A DNA stretch of 64,000 nt from Sporopachydermia quercuum (Eukaryota > Ascomycota > Sporopachydermiomycetes > Sporopachydermiales > Sporopachydermiaceae), in contig BCGN01000007.1 of the NCBI GenBank assembly GCA_001599295.1, forward strand, positions 322,433 through 386,432. Direction: 5' to 3'. Numbering within the stretch: position 1 is the first letter of the stretch; every line of letters starts with the position of its first letter. The translations under genes and the position numbers were made by a program. This document shows positions 1 to 12,500 of this stretch, one piece after another. The notes under the pieces are model-generated. The model saw only the letters and a list, made by a program, of their open reading frames with translations, did not search any database and was not told where the DNA came from.

Positions 1-738
1 TTCTTTAGTTAAATCAACATTCCACACCTTTAATTGACCTTGGGCTCCACCACTAGTTATTAATCTAGTTCCATCAGGAGCTACAGACAAATTCCAGCAT
101 TCTCCTTCATGAGCAATATGAGTTTCGACGCATAAATGTGTTTTCAAATCCCATAATTTGATCATTCCATCTTTTGAAATACTCACGAGCCAGTCACAAT
201 CCTCAGGATCACCAGGTGTTCTCAAAAGCTCCATACCTGTAATTTCATCTCTATGAGACCTCAGTTTAAACAAACCGGCCTCTGCCACTAAATCCCATAA
301 AATGATATTGCTATCTTTGGAACCACTTACTAAACGAGTACCTGAATCATCAAAGCATAATTTCGTAATAGCAGATTTATGCCCATTGAATGTGACAAGC
401 ACATTTCCTGCTTGAATATCCCATACTTTGATAGAACCATCGGAATGGCCTGCTGCAACTAGATCGTATTTTGATTCGTAGCCTAGCTGGGTGATTTCAA
501 CTGGTGGCTTACTACTGCTAGCGCTATTTGAACCAGGAATTTCTCCATCACGAAATTTGGAAATCTCCTCTCCTGTTTTTATATCCCATACGAGAATTTC
601 TTCTAATCCAGCAACTAAAGCTCTTCCTGCTGACTGTTTACCTTGTGAATGGCTTGGTGGTAACCAGAGCACATTACAAGCTGATGCTATAACACCAAAA
701 CAGGATTCCTGCTCAAATCGCTTATACGACTTAACCAT
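1..738 (-). CDS. DIP2: DIP2/UTP12, WD40 protein of the small-subunit processome (5' part only)
   Basis: The gene starts at 738 on the minus strand and runs off the window, so only the first 246 residues are visible. The N-terminus MVKSYKRFEQ closely resembles yeast Dip2/Utp12. It is followed by WD40 repeats with ending motifs such as LVWDIKTGE, IKVWDIQAG, IILWDLVAE and IKLWDLKTH. Dip2 is a component of the UTP-B subcomplex of the nucleolar processome that processes 18S pre-rRNA (established for the family). The full protein is usually about 900 residues with two beta-propellers. The start is the first in-frame ATG and matches the family start. It is divergent from DCN1. Confidence 0.93.
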   Translation of the reverse strand, partial: MVKSYKRFEQESCFGVIASACNVLWLPPSHSQGKQSAGRALVAGLEEILVWDIKTGEEISKFRDGEIPGSNSASSSKPPVEITQLGYESKYDLVAAGHSDGSIKVWDIQAGNVLVTFNGHKSAITKLCFDDSGTRLVSGSKDSNIILWDLVAEAGLFKLRSHRDEITGMELLRTPGDPEDCDWLVSISKDGMIKLWDLKTHLCVETHIAHEGECWNLSVAPDGTRLITSGGAQGQLKVWNVDLTKE

Positions 739-1389
739 ATTTATGAGTTATGATTAATTTCGATAGCACGGTTGTATAATCTCAATAGCAACATAACTTT
801 TCATATCATTATCATCATTATAGTTAACGATCAAGTGAATGAAAATTTCCTTTAATTTTCCTCTAACAAATTAAAAAATTTTAAGGTATTCCCGATTTTG
901 AATTGTGCATGTAGAGTGCANACAAATGCATAGATAATGCATGTTTGTTAAATGATGATGTAATCCAGTTTTTCTAAGTGTTCTGGCATGTTTGAAGCAA
1001 GCAATTGTTAGATAAATTGGAGGGCTCATTTATGGGGATAAGAGAATGATCGATTTGTCGACCGGTTAGAAAGGATACCAATAGACTATTTTATTGAGTT
1101 GGTGTCAAATATAATGCCTGGTTTCCTATAAATGATAGATTCCCTGCTGTAAAGAAGGAATGTGTTTGGATAAATGCAAAATTAGTATTAGTATATATCT
1201 TATAGCGGTGATAGATCAAAATGGTATGTGATAAATGCAGGATATTTAGTGTATTCCTGTTATATTTATATTTTCAACCCAGAATGATTATGATTAGTTA
1301 GTTACTATCAGGCAAATATTTGATATTACAAGTAATGTGATCTTAAGACCGAGCTATTAACGTGAAGTTCGATATAGAGTCAGAAACAA
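739..1389. other. Divergent intergenic region DIP2/DCN1
   Basis: A 651-base AT-rich spacer holding the promoters of both genes. A TGAAAATTT element near 842-850 and an AAAAAATTTT run near 874-885 resemble the rRNA-processing element common upstream of ribosome-biogenesis genes, which would fit DIP2. This is weak, because such runs are frequent in AT-rich DNA. No RNA gene is seen. Confidence 0.4.
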
Positions 1390-2386
1390 ATGGCTAAGTT
1401 CTTTGGTGATGCCACAGGAGCATCATCAACAGTTGCTACAAAGTATCTGAAAAAAGCTGGTTGGTCTATAGAAGATGCTATGGAGTTATACTTCAATGAC
1501 TATAAATCTAGGAATGATCCAGGTGCGCAGAAAAATAGAATTGCAATGAAACAGATATTTGATTCATATAAGGGTATGTTGAAGAGCACCATGATTGATT
1601 TTTATGCTGAATCGAAGTTGGTATTTGAGGTATGAAGCACCTAACAATTGTTTCAGACGAGACTACAGGAATTATAGGCATAGATGGAACAATCAAATAT
1701 TTTGAGGATCTAGAGGTATCATTAGAAGATGTGGTAGTTCTGGCAATAGCTCAGTTATTAGGATCAGAAGCTGTTGGCGAATTTAAAGAAATACCATTCA
1801 TAGAAGGATGGGCAAGTGAAGGGTATGTTTTATGTGCATCTTGTTGATTGGCAGATTATTTCAATATTGCTAGAAATATGAGGAAGACAATAGGATTGGT
1901 TATACTGACTTATGCACAGGGTGAATTCTATTGACAGTATGAAAGCAGTTTGTAAGAAGCTTAAAGAGAGGCTTGAAAACGACAATAGTTTTTTGAAGGA
2001 AGTTTATGGGTTCACGTTTGGTTTTGTGCTAAGTGAAAGTCAAAGAGTGCTACGTAAGTACCGGTATTGATGTATTTTATTGAAAATGGTGATGGTGACG
2101 GTTTATTAGTTTTCGAACACTGACTGATGTTATAGCACTGGAGTCTGCATGTGATTACTGGACGTTGCTACTATCCAAGAGATTTCCTTATATTGTACCC
2201 AAGTGGATTGACTTTGTTAATTCAGAGTATAAGAAGAGTGTATCTCGAGATACATGGAATATGGTATACTTGTTTTTTGAAGAATTAGAGAGAGATCCTA
2301 AGTTAGAGAATTATGATGAGACAGCTGCTTGGCCTTCTGTGATAGATTCCTTCGTTGAGTATTTGCAAGAGAATAATCTGCTGTAA
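1390..2386 (+). CDS. DCN1: DCN1, cullin neddylation E3 scaffold (four exons)
   Basis: Spliced model: exons 1390-1573, 1657-1822, 1920-2053 and 2136-2386, giving 244 residues (human DCUN1D1 has 259). Introns of 83, 97 and 82 bases have donors GTATGT, GTATGT and GTAAGT, branch sequences CCTAAC, TACTGAC and CACTGAC, and acceptors CAG, CAG and TAG. All phases agree. The protein has an N-terminal UBA-like segment and the PONY domain, with family blocks GIDGTIKYFEDL, VGEF, YGFTFGF, ACDYW, DTWNM and the C-terminal AAWPSVIDSFVEYL. Dcn1 binds cullin and Ubc12 and stimulates Rub1/NEDD8 transfer (known for the family). Exon 1 could instead read on to 1635, but that frame lacks the conserved block after SYK. 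Three introns are many for a budding yeast gene. Confidence 0.92.
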
Positions 2387-3348
2387 TTAATAGCTGAAAC
2401 ATGTAAAGTATAGCGTTGAATTATGAGTATATGAATTGTATGATTGAAATAGGGGTCGATTTGACAGCTGTTTGTTATTGTTGTAAATACNCACTTATTG
2501 GTAATTATAGTACTGAAGAGAGTACCAATAGATGTTTGCTATTAGTAGGGAATAAATTGTGTATCTTTTTTTACTAACGTGTGCCGTTACCACTCAATAT
2601 GGCTGATTTCTAAGCTGCAAAGCAAAACATCACTCGACATGTTAATCACATGAGCGCTTCATATCAATTCGAATAACTCCCAACGGTATCACTGATTGAT
2701 CTATCAACCAAATTCTCTTGGCCTTAGTCCATAGTTGCTCTACTATCATTTTTACTTTCTCCTACTTTCTGCTGTTTTATATTCACTTCAGAACAGTATA
2801 CAAATATTCAACTTCAATCAGTTTATATTAAATCACGTGCTTTATCACATGACCCAGTTTTCACGTCTTATAACTCTATCTATCTCTTTTCACTCCATTA
2901 AATATAGAAATTCCAGTTTCTTTGTTCTTCACCCAAACACCTAGCAGATTCACTTTACCTTACTAAAAGCCCTAACAGACATCTCATTCTTATAACAAAC
3001 CTGAAATATCAATCATTTACCAGCAATGGTTCATTATATTACATCACCAAGATACTACTATACCGCACGAATACATTAACACAGCAGAACAGTATAACAA
3101 CTTGTTCATTTGGATTTGTTAATAGAGTCATAGTATTGGACTCATCACTGCAGATTCATACTTGTTTGCCTTTCTTTTGTTGATATAGTACCACTATATC
3201 ACTATAGTGGTGTATAATATCCCTAGGGTGACTGACGTAGCGTGTCATCTTGTAATAAGTATAAAGTAAATGTTGATAATTGGAGTCAATTAAGCAAACN
3301 TTTGGAAATTTTGTACATTTATTTTTTGTATCACTAGATTTGGCCAAA
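2387..3348. other. Intergenic region DCN1 to TAF12
   Basis: About 960 bases without a convincing gene. It holds a TACTAAC preceded by a T-run at 2567-2578, with no clear donor upstream, and a CACGTG E-box at 2834-2839 that lies 510 bases before the TAF12 start. The open frames here are short and low in complexity. Confidence 0.35.
2832..2841. promoter_or_regulatory. CACGTG E-box upstream of TAF12
   Basis: The sequence ATCACGTGCT matches the core bound by Cbf1-type bHLH factors in yeasts. It lies in the TAF12 upstream region. Function is inferred from the motif only. Confidence 0.35.
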
Positions 3349-5523
3349 ATGATGCCTCAGAATGGTCAAGGGCTACCTGGTCAGCCAAATAGACCTAATC
3401 AACCAGGGCCTGGTGGTCAACAACCAGCAGGTCAACAACGTCCAACCCAGAGAAGAATGACCACTGCTGAAGATATGAAACAATTAGTTGCCAGATATCA
3501 AAATGATTTGAAAAGAGCAAAAGAAGTGGGTGAAAGGACTCCTCAGGGACAGGATTATTTGCGAAATGCTGCTAGGATCAAACAGATTATTGTGAATTTT
3601 AGAAAACAGGTTGAACAACAGCAACAGGCGCGTAATGCTGCTGCTGCTGCTGCTGCTGCCGCTGCATCTACTGGTAATTCTGGTGTCAATCAGAACGTTG
3701 GACAACAATTCCCGAATCAACCAGGAAACAATCTTCGACAGACCTCAATGGCTCCTGGTACTCAACGAATGATGCCACAAGGGCAAGTTCAACCGCAAGG
3801 ACAACCACAGCAGCAGCAGCAACAAGCACAACAACAGCCTGGTCAGCAAGTGCCTCAAAGACCAATGAGTGCCCAAGAACAAGTTGTTCAGTTGATGAAT
3901 CGTCAACGACAAGTCAAACAAATGTTGGAAGAGTGTTCCAAACGGATTGTTGATATTCGTAATAATCTTCGTAATCCTTCCTTGAATGAAGCCGCGGCAA
4001 ATACACTTAGAGAACAAGAAATTGCCTATAAACGTAAATATGAACAGCTAAAGGCAACTGACTTGGCTTTCACAAAAAGAATTCAAGCTTTATCTAGTCA
4101 AGGCAATATTCAAACCCAACAGATGCAGCAGGTGCAATCAACACCACAGTTGCAACCAAATCAAAAACAAATGCAACAAGGACAAGGTGCTACTAATATG
4201 AATATGTCACCTAATATGAATCAAATGACTAATCAACAATTTGCTCGTGCTCGTACAATGGCAACAGTAAGTATTATCGAATGACTTCCACAGAATGCAT
4301 TTTTTGACTAATTATTGAAGCTCATTCTGAATATTTTCCTTATTTTTGGTCAATGATTTTTCTCGTTTTGTTTTGTTTTGTTTTGTTTTCTCCTGNCTTT
4401 TTATGAACAGAACTAACATTCTTCAATATAGACCCCCAACCCTTTGAATGCTCAACCACAACAAAGAATACCAACACCGGCAGAACAGAATTTATTAGCT
4501 CAAAAGAAAGCTGCAACTGCTGCTCAAATGGCAGCGGCGAGAAGGCATTCTGCCAATATCAATCAGCAGCCTATTGGCCAACAACCACCTGTTCCGTTAG
4601 CCGCTGGTGCATCAAATATGAATAGAACAGACAGTAATTCCTCTCTTCCAGGAATGAATCGAACTGGCTCTCAAGTAAATATTGCTGGTGGTGTTCATAA
4701 TCCTGGCGATAAAATGGGTGATCAGTTACAAACAAAATCGTCTCAACAACAAACACAAATACAACCACAACCACAACCACAAAATCAATTGCCCCAACAA
4801 CCACAACCACAACTACAATCACAACAACAATCACAACAACAATCACAACAACAATCACAACAACCGCAACCACCAAACCCTCAATCACAACATCAACAGT
4901 CACAAAGTCCTCAAAATGTTTCCCAGTCAAACTCTGCCAATCAATCACAGCCAAGAAGCAGAACAGGATCAAACTCACCTTCAGTGCCCCTGGGAATGAA
5001 TACNAATAAACAGGTTGTAAGCTCTATCACAATAAGCAAAGATATATCTGTAACACCACCAAAACCAGTCGTGCTCAAGCTGCAGAATCCTACGCTTTCT
5101 GGAGGATCAGCTTTGTCTGCGGTCTCATTGACTACCCCGGCGGCAATCAAAATGCCACATGTTGAACTTCCTGGAGAACGGATTCTATCTAAACGGAAAC
5201 TCAGTGAATTGTTTAAAACCGTTGCTGGAGAAGATGATGTTGACGCCTCTGTTGATGGTGATGTAGAAGAGCTATTGCTCGATATGGCTGATGACTTTGT
5301 TACTAGTGTTACTGCGTTTGCTTGTAGATTAGCAAAACATCGGAAATCTGATACTTTGGAAGCAAAGGATATTCAGCTTCATTTAGAGAAGAATTGGAAT
5401 ATTAAAGTACCCGGTTTTAGTTCTGATGAGATTAGGTCTGTTAAGAAGTTGCTACCAACTCCTAGTTATAACAGTAAGTTGAATGGTGTGAATATATCCA
5501 AGTCTGTTGGAAAAACTAGTTAA
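3349..5523 (+). CDS. TAF12: TAF12, TFIID/SAGA histone-fold subunit (two exons)
   Basis: Exons 3349-4266 and 4432-5523 join in phase 0 to encode 669 residues. The 165-base intron has a GTAAGT donor, an AACTAAC branch near 4411 and a TAG acceptor, and carries a (GTTTT)5 run. The C-terminal 80 residues (about 557-635) form the TAF12 histone fold, with LSKRKLSELFKTV, LLLDMADDFV and LEAKDIQLHLEKNWN. Taf12 pairs with Taf4 in TFIID and with Ada1 in SAGA (known). The N-terminal two thirds are rich in Gln and Pro, with an Ala run and a QQQSQQQSQQQ-type tract, as in yeast Taf12. The start is the first ATG of a tandem ATG-ATG pair. Upstream in-frame codons exist to 3280 but include no convincing start. 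Confidence 0.93.
4741..4905 (+). repeat. CAA/CAG-rich polyglutamine microsatellite within TAF12
   Basis: Imperfect CAA-CAG-TCA triplet array encoding Q/P/S repeats such as QSQQQSQQQS. It gives long open frames on other frames and the opposite strand (poly-Val and poly-Asn readings), which are artefacts. Such arrays commonly vary in length between strains. Confidence 0.8.
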
Positions 5524-6532
5524 TATATGTATAAATATTCTCAGTGATATTAATTCTACTACTCACATCAAACAGAAAGCTTATTATTCAGTTCAATATC
5601 ATCAGTTATCATCAATCCAGTTGATATTAAAATGTATCAGCAAATAGGGAATGTATTTCATTACTATTNCAGTGATAATAATAGTGAAATATATTCAATT
5701 ATCACCTAAAAATGAAAAGGAATGTGTATGAATACCGAAATATATAATTAATATTCGTCTCATAACTGTCCTCAAGTCAAGTAAAAGTAGTTCATTGAGC
5801 TCTTCCAAGTTGTACCTATATAATTCTATGTTTCTATTAACTTAGCTATTGAGCCATTGAGCCAGATAGCACTCAGCAGAAGCTTAAAAAAGTATTGAGA
5901 TGAATTGGATTTTAAACCAATGAGAGTAAATAAGTATTACAGGTTGTTTACATTGGATAGAAGAGGCACAATTTTGAGGAATAGTAGTAGAAGAGCTGAG
6001 CTGGTTCTCTAGATTCCACTGATTGATCTTTTGAAAAGGAAAAGGATGGATTCAATGATTCAATGATGACAGTATAGAAAGTGGACCTCGCATTAATTGA
6101 TTAAAGAGGTGGAAATAAATGACTCGTTAATGATACCTGTTTGATGTAATGAACCAGTATCAAAGGATTCATCTCTCATAAGAGGATGGCCCTGGTATCA
6201 TATTTCTTATCATGTTTCATATCATATCCAAATTTTAATTGATTATTAATATGTGTAAGAAAATAAAAAATTGACAAGAACTAATAAATGCAATTACTAT
6301 ATTTACTATTTATTTCATGACAACCTCAATTGATCATGATAGTCTGTCATAATTAATATATGTATCATTTTCACTATCATTAATTAATTTATGTATCTGA
6401 AATTAATTATAATTATTCGTAATATAAAATCTCCACCAAAAACGATCACACTCAATGAATGACCGAACGCTTTCTTGAAACTCTCCAGAACACTTCATTG
6501 AACACTGCCTTGAACACTCTTTTAAGCATACT
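5524..6532. other. Convergent intergenic region TAF12/RIM15
   Basis: A 1.0 kb AT-rich spacer between the two 3' ends. It contains AT-only stretches at 6270-6420 suited to 3'-end formation. No open frame or RNA structure worth naming. Confidence 0.4.
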
Positions 6533-9500
6533 TCACGAGAGACCTACACCTAGACTTTTATCATCCTTTGCTCTCTTCTTCCATAGACAATGCTTCTCGA
6601 ATTGATCTTCCAACGCTCTAGTAGTAACAGGTTTCCTAATAACTCCGTCAAAAATGCCTGAGCGAACTGCATCTTCATATAAAAGTGTGGTGGTGATAAT
6701 AGGAGTATCGTTATTGATATTTGGAGTAAATCTAATCAATTTCGCAGCATCCTCTCCGGATAATTGAGGAAGGCGATACTCTACAATGACAATATCAAAT
6801 TTAACTTTTCCTGCACATCTTCGGATCAATTCATCTCCATCAGAACACGTGACAACAACACATCCTAGCTTTTCAATCATTTTCGCTACCGAATGTAGTA
6901 GTAAAGGGTTAGAATCGCATAGAATGACGTCTAACGGACGAAACTTCTTGGTGAATTCACCCGAAGGTGTCGGGTGACTCTGAGCTGATAAAAGGGTCTT
7001 CGGGTCTAATCTTCGGGAAGATTGTCTGCGTTTCCGAACTCGGAGTAAAGCAGCCGAGCTCCGGGAATCTTCCGTATCGGAAGAAGACGACATATCGAAT
7101 ACCCCTGGTTTACTTTGTAAAGATGATTTTCTATCAACCTGTCCCGCTAAAGTATGACCCGCTGTTGTTAACGGTTTTCTTGATTTTGATCCAGGTGCTG
7201 AGACGAAGCCTGCGGAAGCTGCGGAAGCTGTAACTGGCTTAACGGTTAGCTTTGTCGGTTGGCTTAAAAACAAAGGCCGAGTAGATTCAACCGGAGTTAA
7301 GGGAGTCATTACTGGAGTCAGTACCGGACTGCTCTGGGTACTTAATGCGTCATCAGTTTCAACAGCAAACTCGGAAGCTGATCCGGTTCCGAGTCCAACT
7401 AAATCACCCGGTTTCCATCCGGCTCCTGATCCAAATGTTGAAGAGCTTGGAGAATTACTGGGTGAATATGTAACTGAATGCGAGTATCTTCTGGCGCTAC
7501 TTCCTTGCTGTTGCTGGGGGATCGCATTTCCTACGCTAATTCCTTCGACTGATCCTGCGGAACTTGCTGTAGACGTTCTGTGACTGTGGCTGTGACTGTG
7601 GCTATGGCTATGAGTGTGGCTTAACACTGACGCAGGTTGCGGTCCCGTTTGACGCTCTGATTTAAGTTTGCTGATTTTATCCTTATTGGCCTTATCTAAC
7701 GCTACAAGGTTTCGGAACGCAAAGCTTCCAAACTCATCCGGAGGTTTATCCGCTCCGATATTCGGCTCGGAATGCCGACTCGTTCGAGGTCTCAAATGAG
7801 ACGGAATAGCAGATGTTGAGTTTGTAGTCATACTAAGGGGAATTGTAGGTGCTGTATTCAAAGCAATACTACTTCCAGAAGATGCCGGAACCTCCATTCC
7901 AATTCCGATCCCGATTGCTTCGCTGTCCTTCCGGTTATCCTTTCCGCTTTCCTTTTCATCTTCAGGATTTCTATCTCTTATCTTCTTTGATTTTTCTTCC
8001 GATCCTCCAAAATTAGTCATTTCTGCTCCTCGTGAATCAAAATATTCTGTATCTTCTGGATTCTCAATATTTGGAACAAACAACGCATCCGCTTCAAATA
8101 ACCCGTCCCAGTCTATTCTGGAGAAAAATGGATGGCTTTTGATATCTTCCGTTCCGTTTTCTCCTGCTCCTAACCGATCCTCCGGATTGACCCNGAGCAA
8201 TTTTAAAATCAAATCCTTAGCTTCCACAGAAATAAGCTCCCGTTCCTCTTCTTCCGAAACTTCCGGCCATTGAATATTGCAGTTCAGAATATTCCGAAAT
8301 ATTGCTTCGGGAGTTTTCGCATGGAATGGTGGATATCCGAAAGTGAATTCGAATAAAACACACCCGATAGACCACCAATCCGACATTTCATCTTGCCCGA
8401 CACCCCGGATAGTTTCCGGTGCAAGATAATCTGGTGTTCCGACAAACTTCCGGGTCAATGCCGATTTCTTCGGGTCATATAGGGCTAGGTTCACTGGGGG
8501 AGTACTGGACCCGGGGCCGGACATAGAGCCACTATTAGACCCAGAGTTAGTAACAATTCCGGTTCCAGTCCCAGTTCCAGTGCCTGCTCCAAAACCAGTA
8601 CCAACTGGAGATGAATCGTTTGGATCAGTTGAAATTGCACCATTAGAAATAATCCGGATACTACTGGAAGAACTAACCGAGTTAAGATAGTTTCGAACAC
8701 CTAGTAAACTGACGTCAGAGGAATTTGAGTCGGATCGCAATGATCGATGGAAGCTTCGTTTCTTACCCGAATGTGACCCAGAGAGCTGCAGCTGCGCCGT
8801 GGCCAAGGTCGGAGAGTTCCCTGTTGAGTTTGTAGTAAAATTACTCGATGGTCCGGGAGCCGAAACAGAGCTCCGGCGTTTCAAATCCAATCCAGGTGTT
8901 AATCCAGGAGGTCCTGCTGATCCGCTACTTCCACCAGTTACGGCTCCGGCTCCGCTCCCTGTTCCTGAACCATCTTCACCAATATTCGGATATAAAGAAA
9001 ACGGAGGGACGGCAGAAACTGACTCCGAATCCGACACGGCCAGCCCCGAAACGGATTCCCGCTTCCGCATATTCACCCGAGCTTGCCGTGACACCAAACC
9101 CATTCTGCTTAACCCAAAATCGGTCAACTTCATATGCCCTCGGCTATCAATCAAAAAATTATCGGGTTTAATATCACGATGAACAATCCCTCGGCTATGC
9201 AAATCCTCTACCACTATTATAAACTCGGCAATATAATGCCGAACCCAATCCTCGGGTAATGTCCCTAATGCTTTCAATAGTGATCCGAAATCTCCTCCGC
9301 TAAGGTATTCCATTACTAGGAACAAGAAATCGTCNTCGGCAAAAGTGTAATAGAGTTTAGCTACAAACGGAGAAGAAGCTTGGGCCATCATGATAGCTCT
9401 TTCAGCTTTAACGTTTGTAACTTGATTCTTAGCAATCATATCGGCTTTCTTNAGCACTTTGATCGCATAATAATCGCCGGTTAGCTTCCGACGGGCTAAA

Positions 9501-12500
9501 TAAACTGATCCAAAGGCACCTTTGCTTATTGGGGTTACAATTTCAAAATCTCGTATGGAAGGAGACGAAAGCCGAGAAAACGGGGCAGTAGATATTAGAA
9601 GTGGAGACTGAGGGGGTTTGAATAAGGTGTGAGAAGAGTTCAATGCAGGGTTGAGGTCATTCGGGGTTGAGCCGGACCCAGAGCTGGAAACTGATAACTC
9701 CTGAGCCGATATCGGAGCAAGTTGACTATGGGGCAGATAAGGACTTAGTCTGGGTGACCCGGATATTGAACTCTTCTCGGCATTAGTGTTCCGTTTAATA
9801 GATGACATTGGTGATGCGTGCGCGAAGGGAACAAGAGCGGGTGAGTTTTTGCCGGTTCCAACTCCAATTCCATTGTTGATGCTGCTGTTTTTGCGACGGG
9901 GGGAACCAAAGTTGAGGTTTGTGGGGGTCGTGCATGATGAGCTTGAGTTTGCGGCTGGCAACGTGGGGTATTTTCTTACATTGTCGGTAGTTTCCGATCC
10001 CGAATAACCGGTTTGGGTGATATTAGCCTCAGAATTGGTTCCTCCTATTCCGAGACTTGAACCGGATCGCGATCTGACATTCGGAAGAGAATTAACAGAG
10101 GAACATGATGACGGAGCTCGGTTGATGATTAATGACTGACCTAGTTTAGCTGAAGACCCAGATTGGTTGTTGGGAAAGTTGTAATTACCAGGATCCGATT
10201 TCAACCGGGTCATTGGATTCAGCTGAGAACTTATATCTTGTGGCATTGCCGGCCCCAATTTACCNTGTGGCACATAAGACGGAGAAAATAACGGAATATC
10301 GGGTATTTCTCGGGTTTCTGTGGGGTTCTGGTCCACTTTAATCGGAGTATTTCCTGACGCATGTGTGTGTGATTGTGATTGTGACTGGGACTGTGGCAGC
10401 GATTGTTCCGGCCCGGGTAAATCAAGAACTGTTGTGTTAGGACTTATTTGATTCTTCATGCTACTGAATGATGTCTGTGATCGGGTCAAAATAAGGTTAG
10501 AATTGTACCCGGATTGTTGCGAGTTAACAGAACCGGGTCCGACACTGGCACTGCCGCTTCCGGGTCCGGTGCCAGGTCCGGTCCGCTTACTAGTTGACCC
10601 TTCTTCTTGGTCAGAAATGTAATTCTGATCCGGCAGTCTTATTCTATTTAACCGGGACTCCGAATTGCTATGGGAGATGTCCCGTTTCCTTGGGACAAAT
10701 GGAACCGGAAGATTAATTATTGGGGCGGAGGGACTATTGTTTGAATCCGGGTTATATTGGCCGAATGGAAAAGTAAACTTTTCCCTTTCAGGGGCGTTTG
10801 GCTCCGATGGCTCAACTTTGAGGTCAACTGTCAGTTCTGAGGGTGAATTTGACAGAGAATTGGTTTCCGTGCTCCGTTTGCCATCGGCTTCCAGGTTGTC
10901 ACATGTCATTTCCACATCATAATCCAGGTCTATTTCTTCCGAACCGGCATCATCTTTCTCGCCCTCTTCCTCTTCCTCCTCCTCATCATCATCATAACCG
11001 AGCTTCCGTGCCCTTACTTTCTCAATAGCTTCCTCCATTACGTTAAGAATCGCTTCGTCGGTTTCTATCCGGATCTTCTCGGTGTAAACAACGGCATTTC
11101 CCCATCGGATCAAAGCTTCTATCCGGTCCTTACATGCTTTTGCGGTATCGGATGCTAATAACGTTAATGCTGGTATAATGTATTCGGAAGGATTGAATTG
11201 CTGGACTTTCGTTATGGCAGACAAGCAGTCAGGAGAAAACGGTTGTAGTTCTTCTTTTGTAGTTGAAGAACTTACAGATGAGCCAGGTGATCCCGGCGAC
11301 ACGACTTTGGTAACTGTACTAATGCCAATGCCAATACCAATGCCGGTGACACCCCCTGGTCGTTCCGGATCAACCTGTATCTGGGGATCCTTAATTGATA
11401 ATGCAGTGTTGACTAAATTGAGCAGATTATGCAATACTTTAAGAGGCAGTTTTGAACCACTATTTGGGTCAGTTGTTGATCCAAATAAAGGCATTGGTGA
11501 ATTTCTAACTGTGATTGAGCCTGACTCGGTTTCTGAGTCCGAACCGGAATCAGACTCCGATTCTTGATCTAAAGTTGTAACGTTTTTAGGGTTGGCTAAT
11601 GGTGATTGCATCACCATATTTGGTATATGCGTTCTATTGTGACGAGCAAATGACCCCGTTAGAGTCAGGTTACCTGGCGATTCGGTTCCCGTGGCAGTGG
11701 CAGTGGCAGTTCCAGGGGCAATGGATGATCCAGTTCCGGTACTAAACCCAGTCCCGAGACTGGTACTATCAGATTTACTTCCTGTTTTATTGGTTGTGTC
11801 TGCGTGTTTGGCTTCCCTTTCTGAGCTCTCGAAACTGTAAGTCGTTGAGTTGTCTTCAGCTTCCGTCCCAACCTTATATCCTTTATACATGACTTCCTCC
11901 GAAACACCTTCATACCTCCCAACAGCCTCCAACTCATTTATCAAATCCAAAATTCCTCTCCTGTGTTCCATCAACGCTTCATAACATAATTGTGCATCAC
12001 TTTCAGCTTCATGTTCAATAAAACACACTTCTGAATGCTTTTCTAACCACCAGGTAGGAACGTATTGTTCACATATCATACAAATTTCTTTAGGAGGATC
12101 AGGCATTGTCTTCAAGCTCGGAGCAGGGAATACGGGTAAATCGGATAAAGATTGTAAATACGACACTAATACAGAAGCCCCAAAACCTAAAGTATCGGTT
12201 ATTTTCTTCGGAAGGAAAAGTTTGATGTTTCGGGTCTTCCGACATGGTTTCAGAACCCACATCGACCGCAAGGGGTTTCTATAAGGAGAATTATCATGAA
12301 TGAGAATTCCCTGGCCTTCTATCTCCAAGTAAGAAGGGCAAGGAGAAGGAGAAAAAGACAGTTTCCTTGAGTTTTGTTCGGGCTCATATTCAGGGGATAT
12401 GCCGGATTGGGAAGGAGAAACTGATGACAGGGAAGCGGAGGTTGCTGTGCGATGAATTTTTAGATCTTCTGTTATTGCGTAGCTTGGAATAGGAGGGGAT

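Noticed and set aside
1630-1656. A 27-base mini-intron (GTATGA to TTTCAG) in DCN1
   Set aside because: It is too short for the spliceosome and leads to an in-frame stop. The 83-base intron from 1574 restores the conserved sequence.
4571-4999. Long frames opposite or overlapping TAF12 (poly-Val, poly-Asn/His)
   Set aside because: They are frame shadows of the CAA/CAG repeat with no family features.
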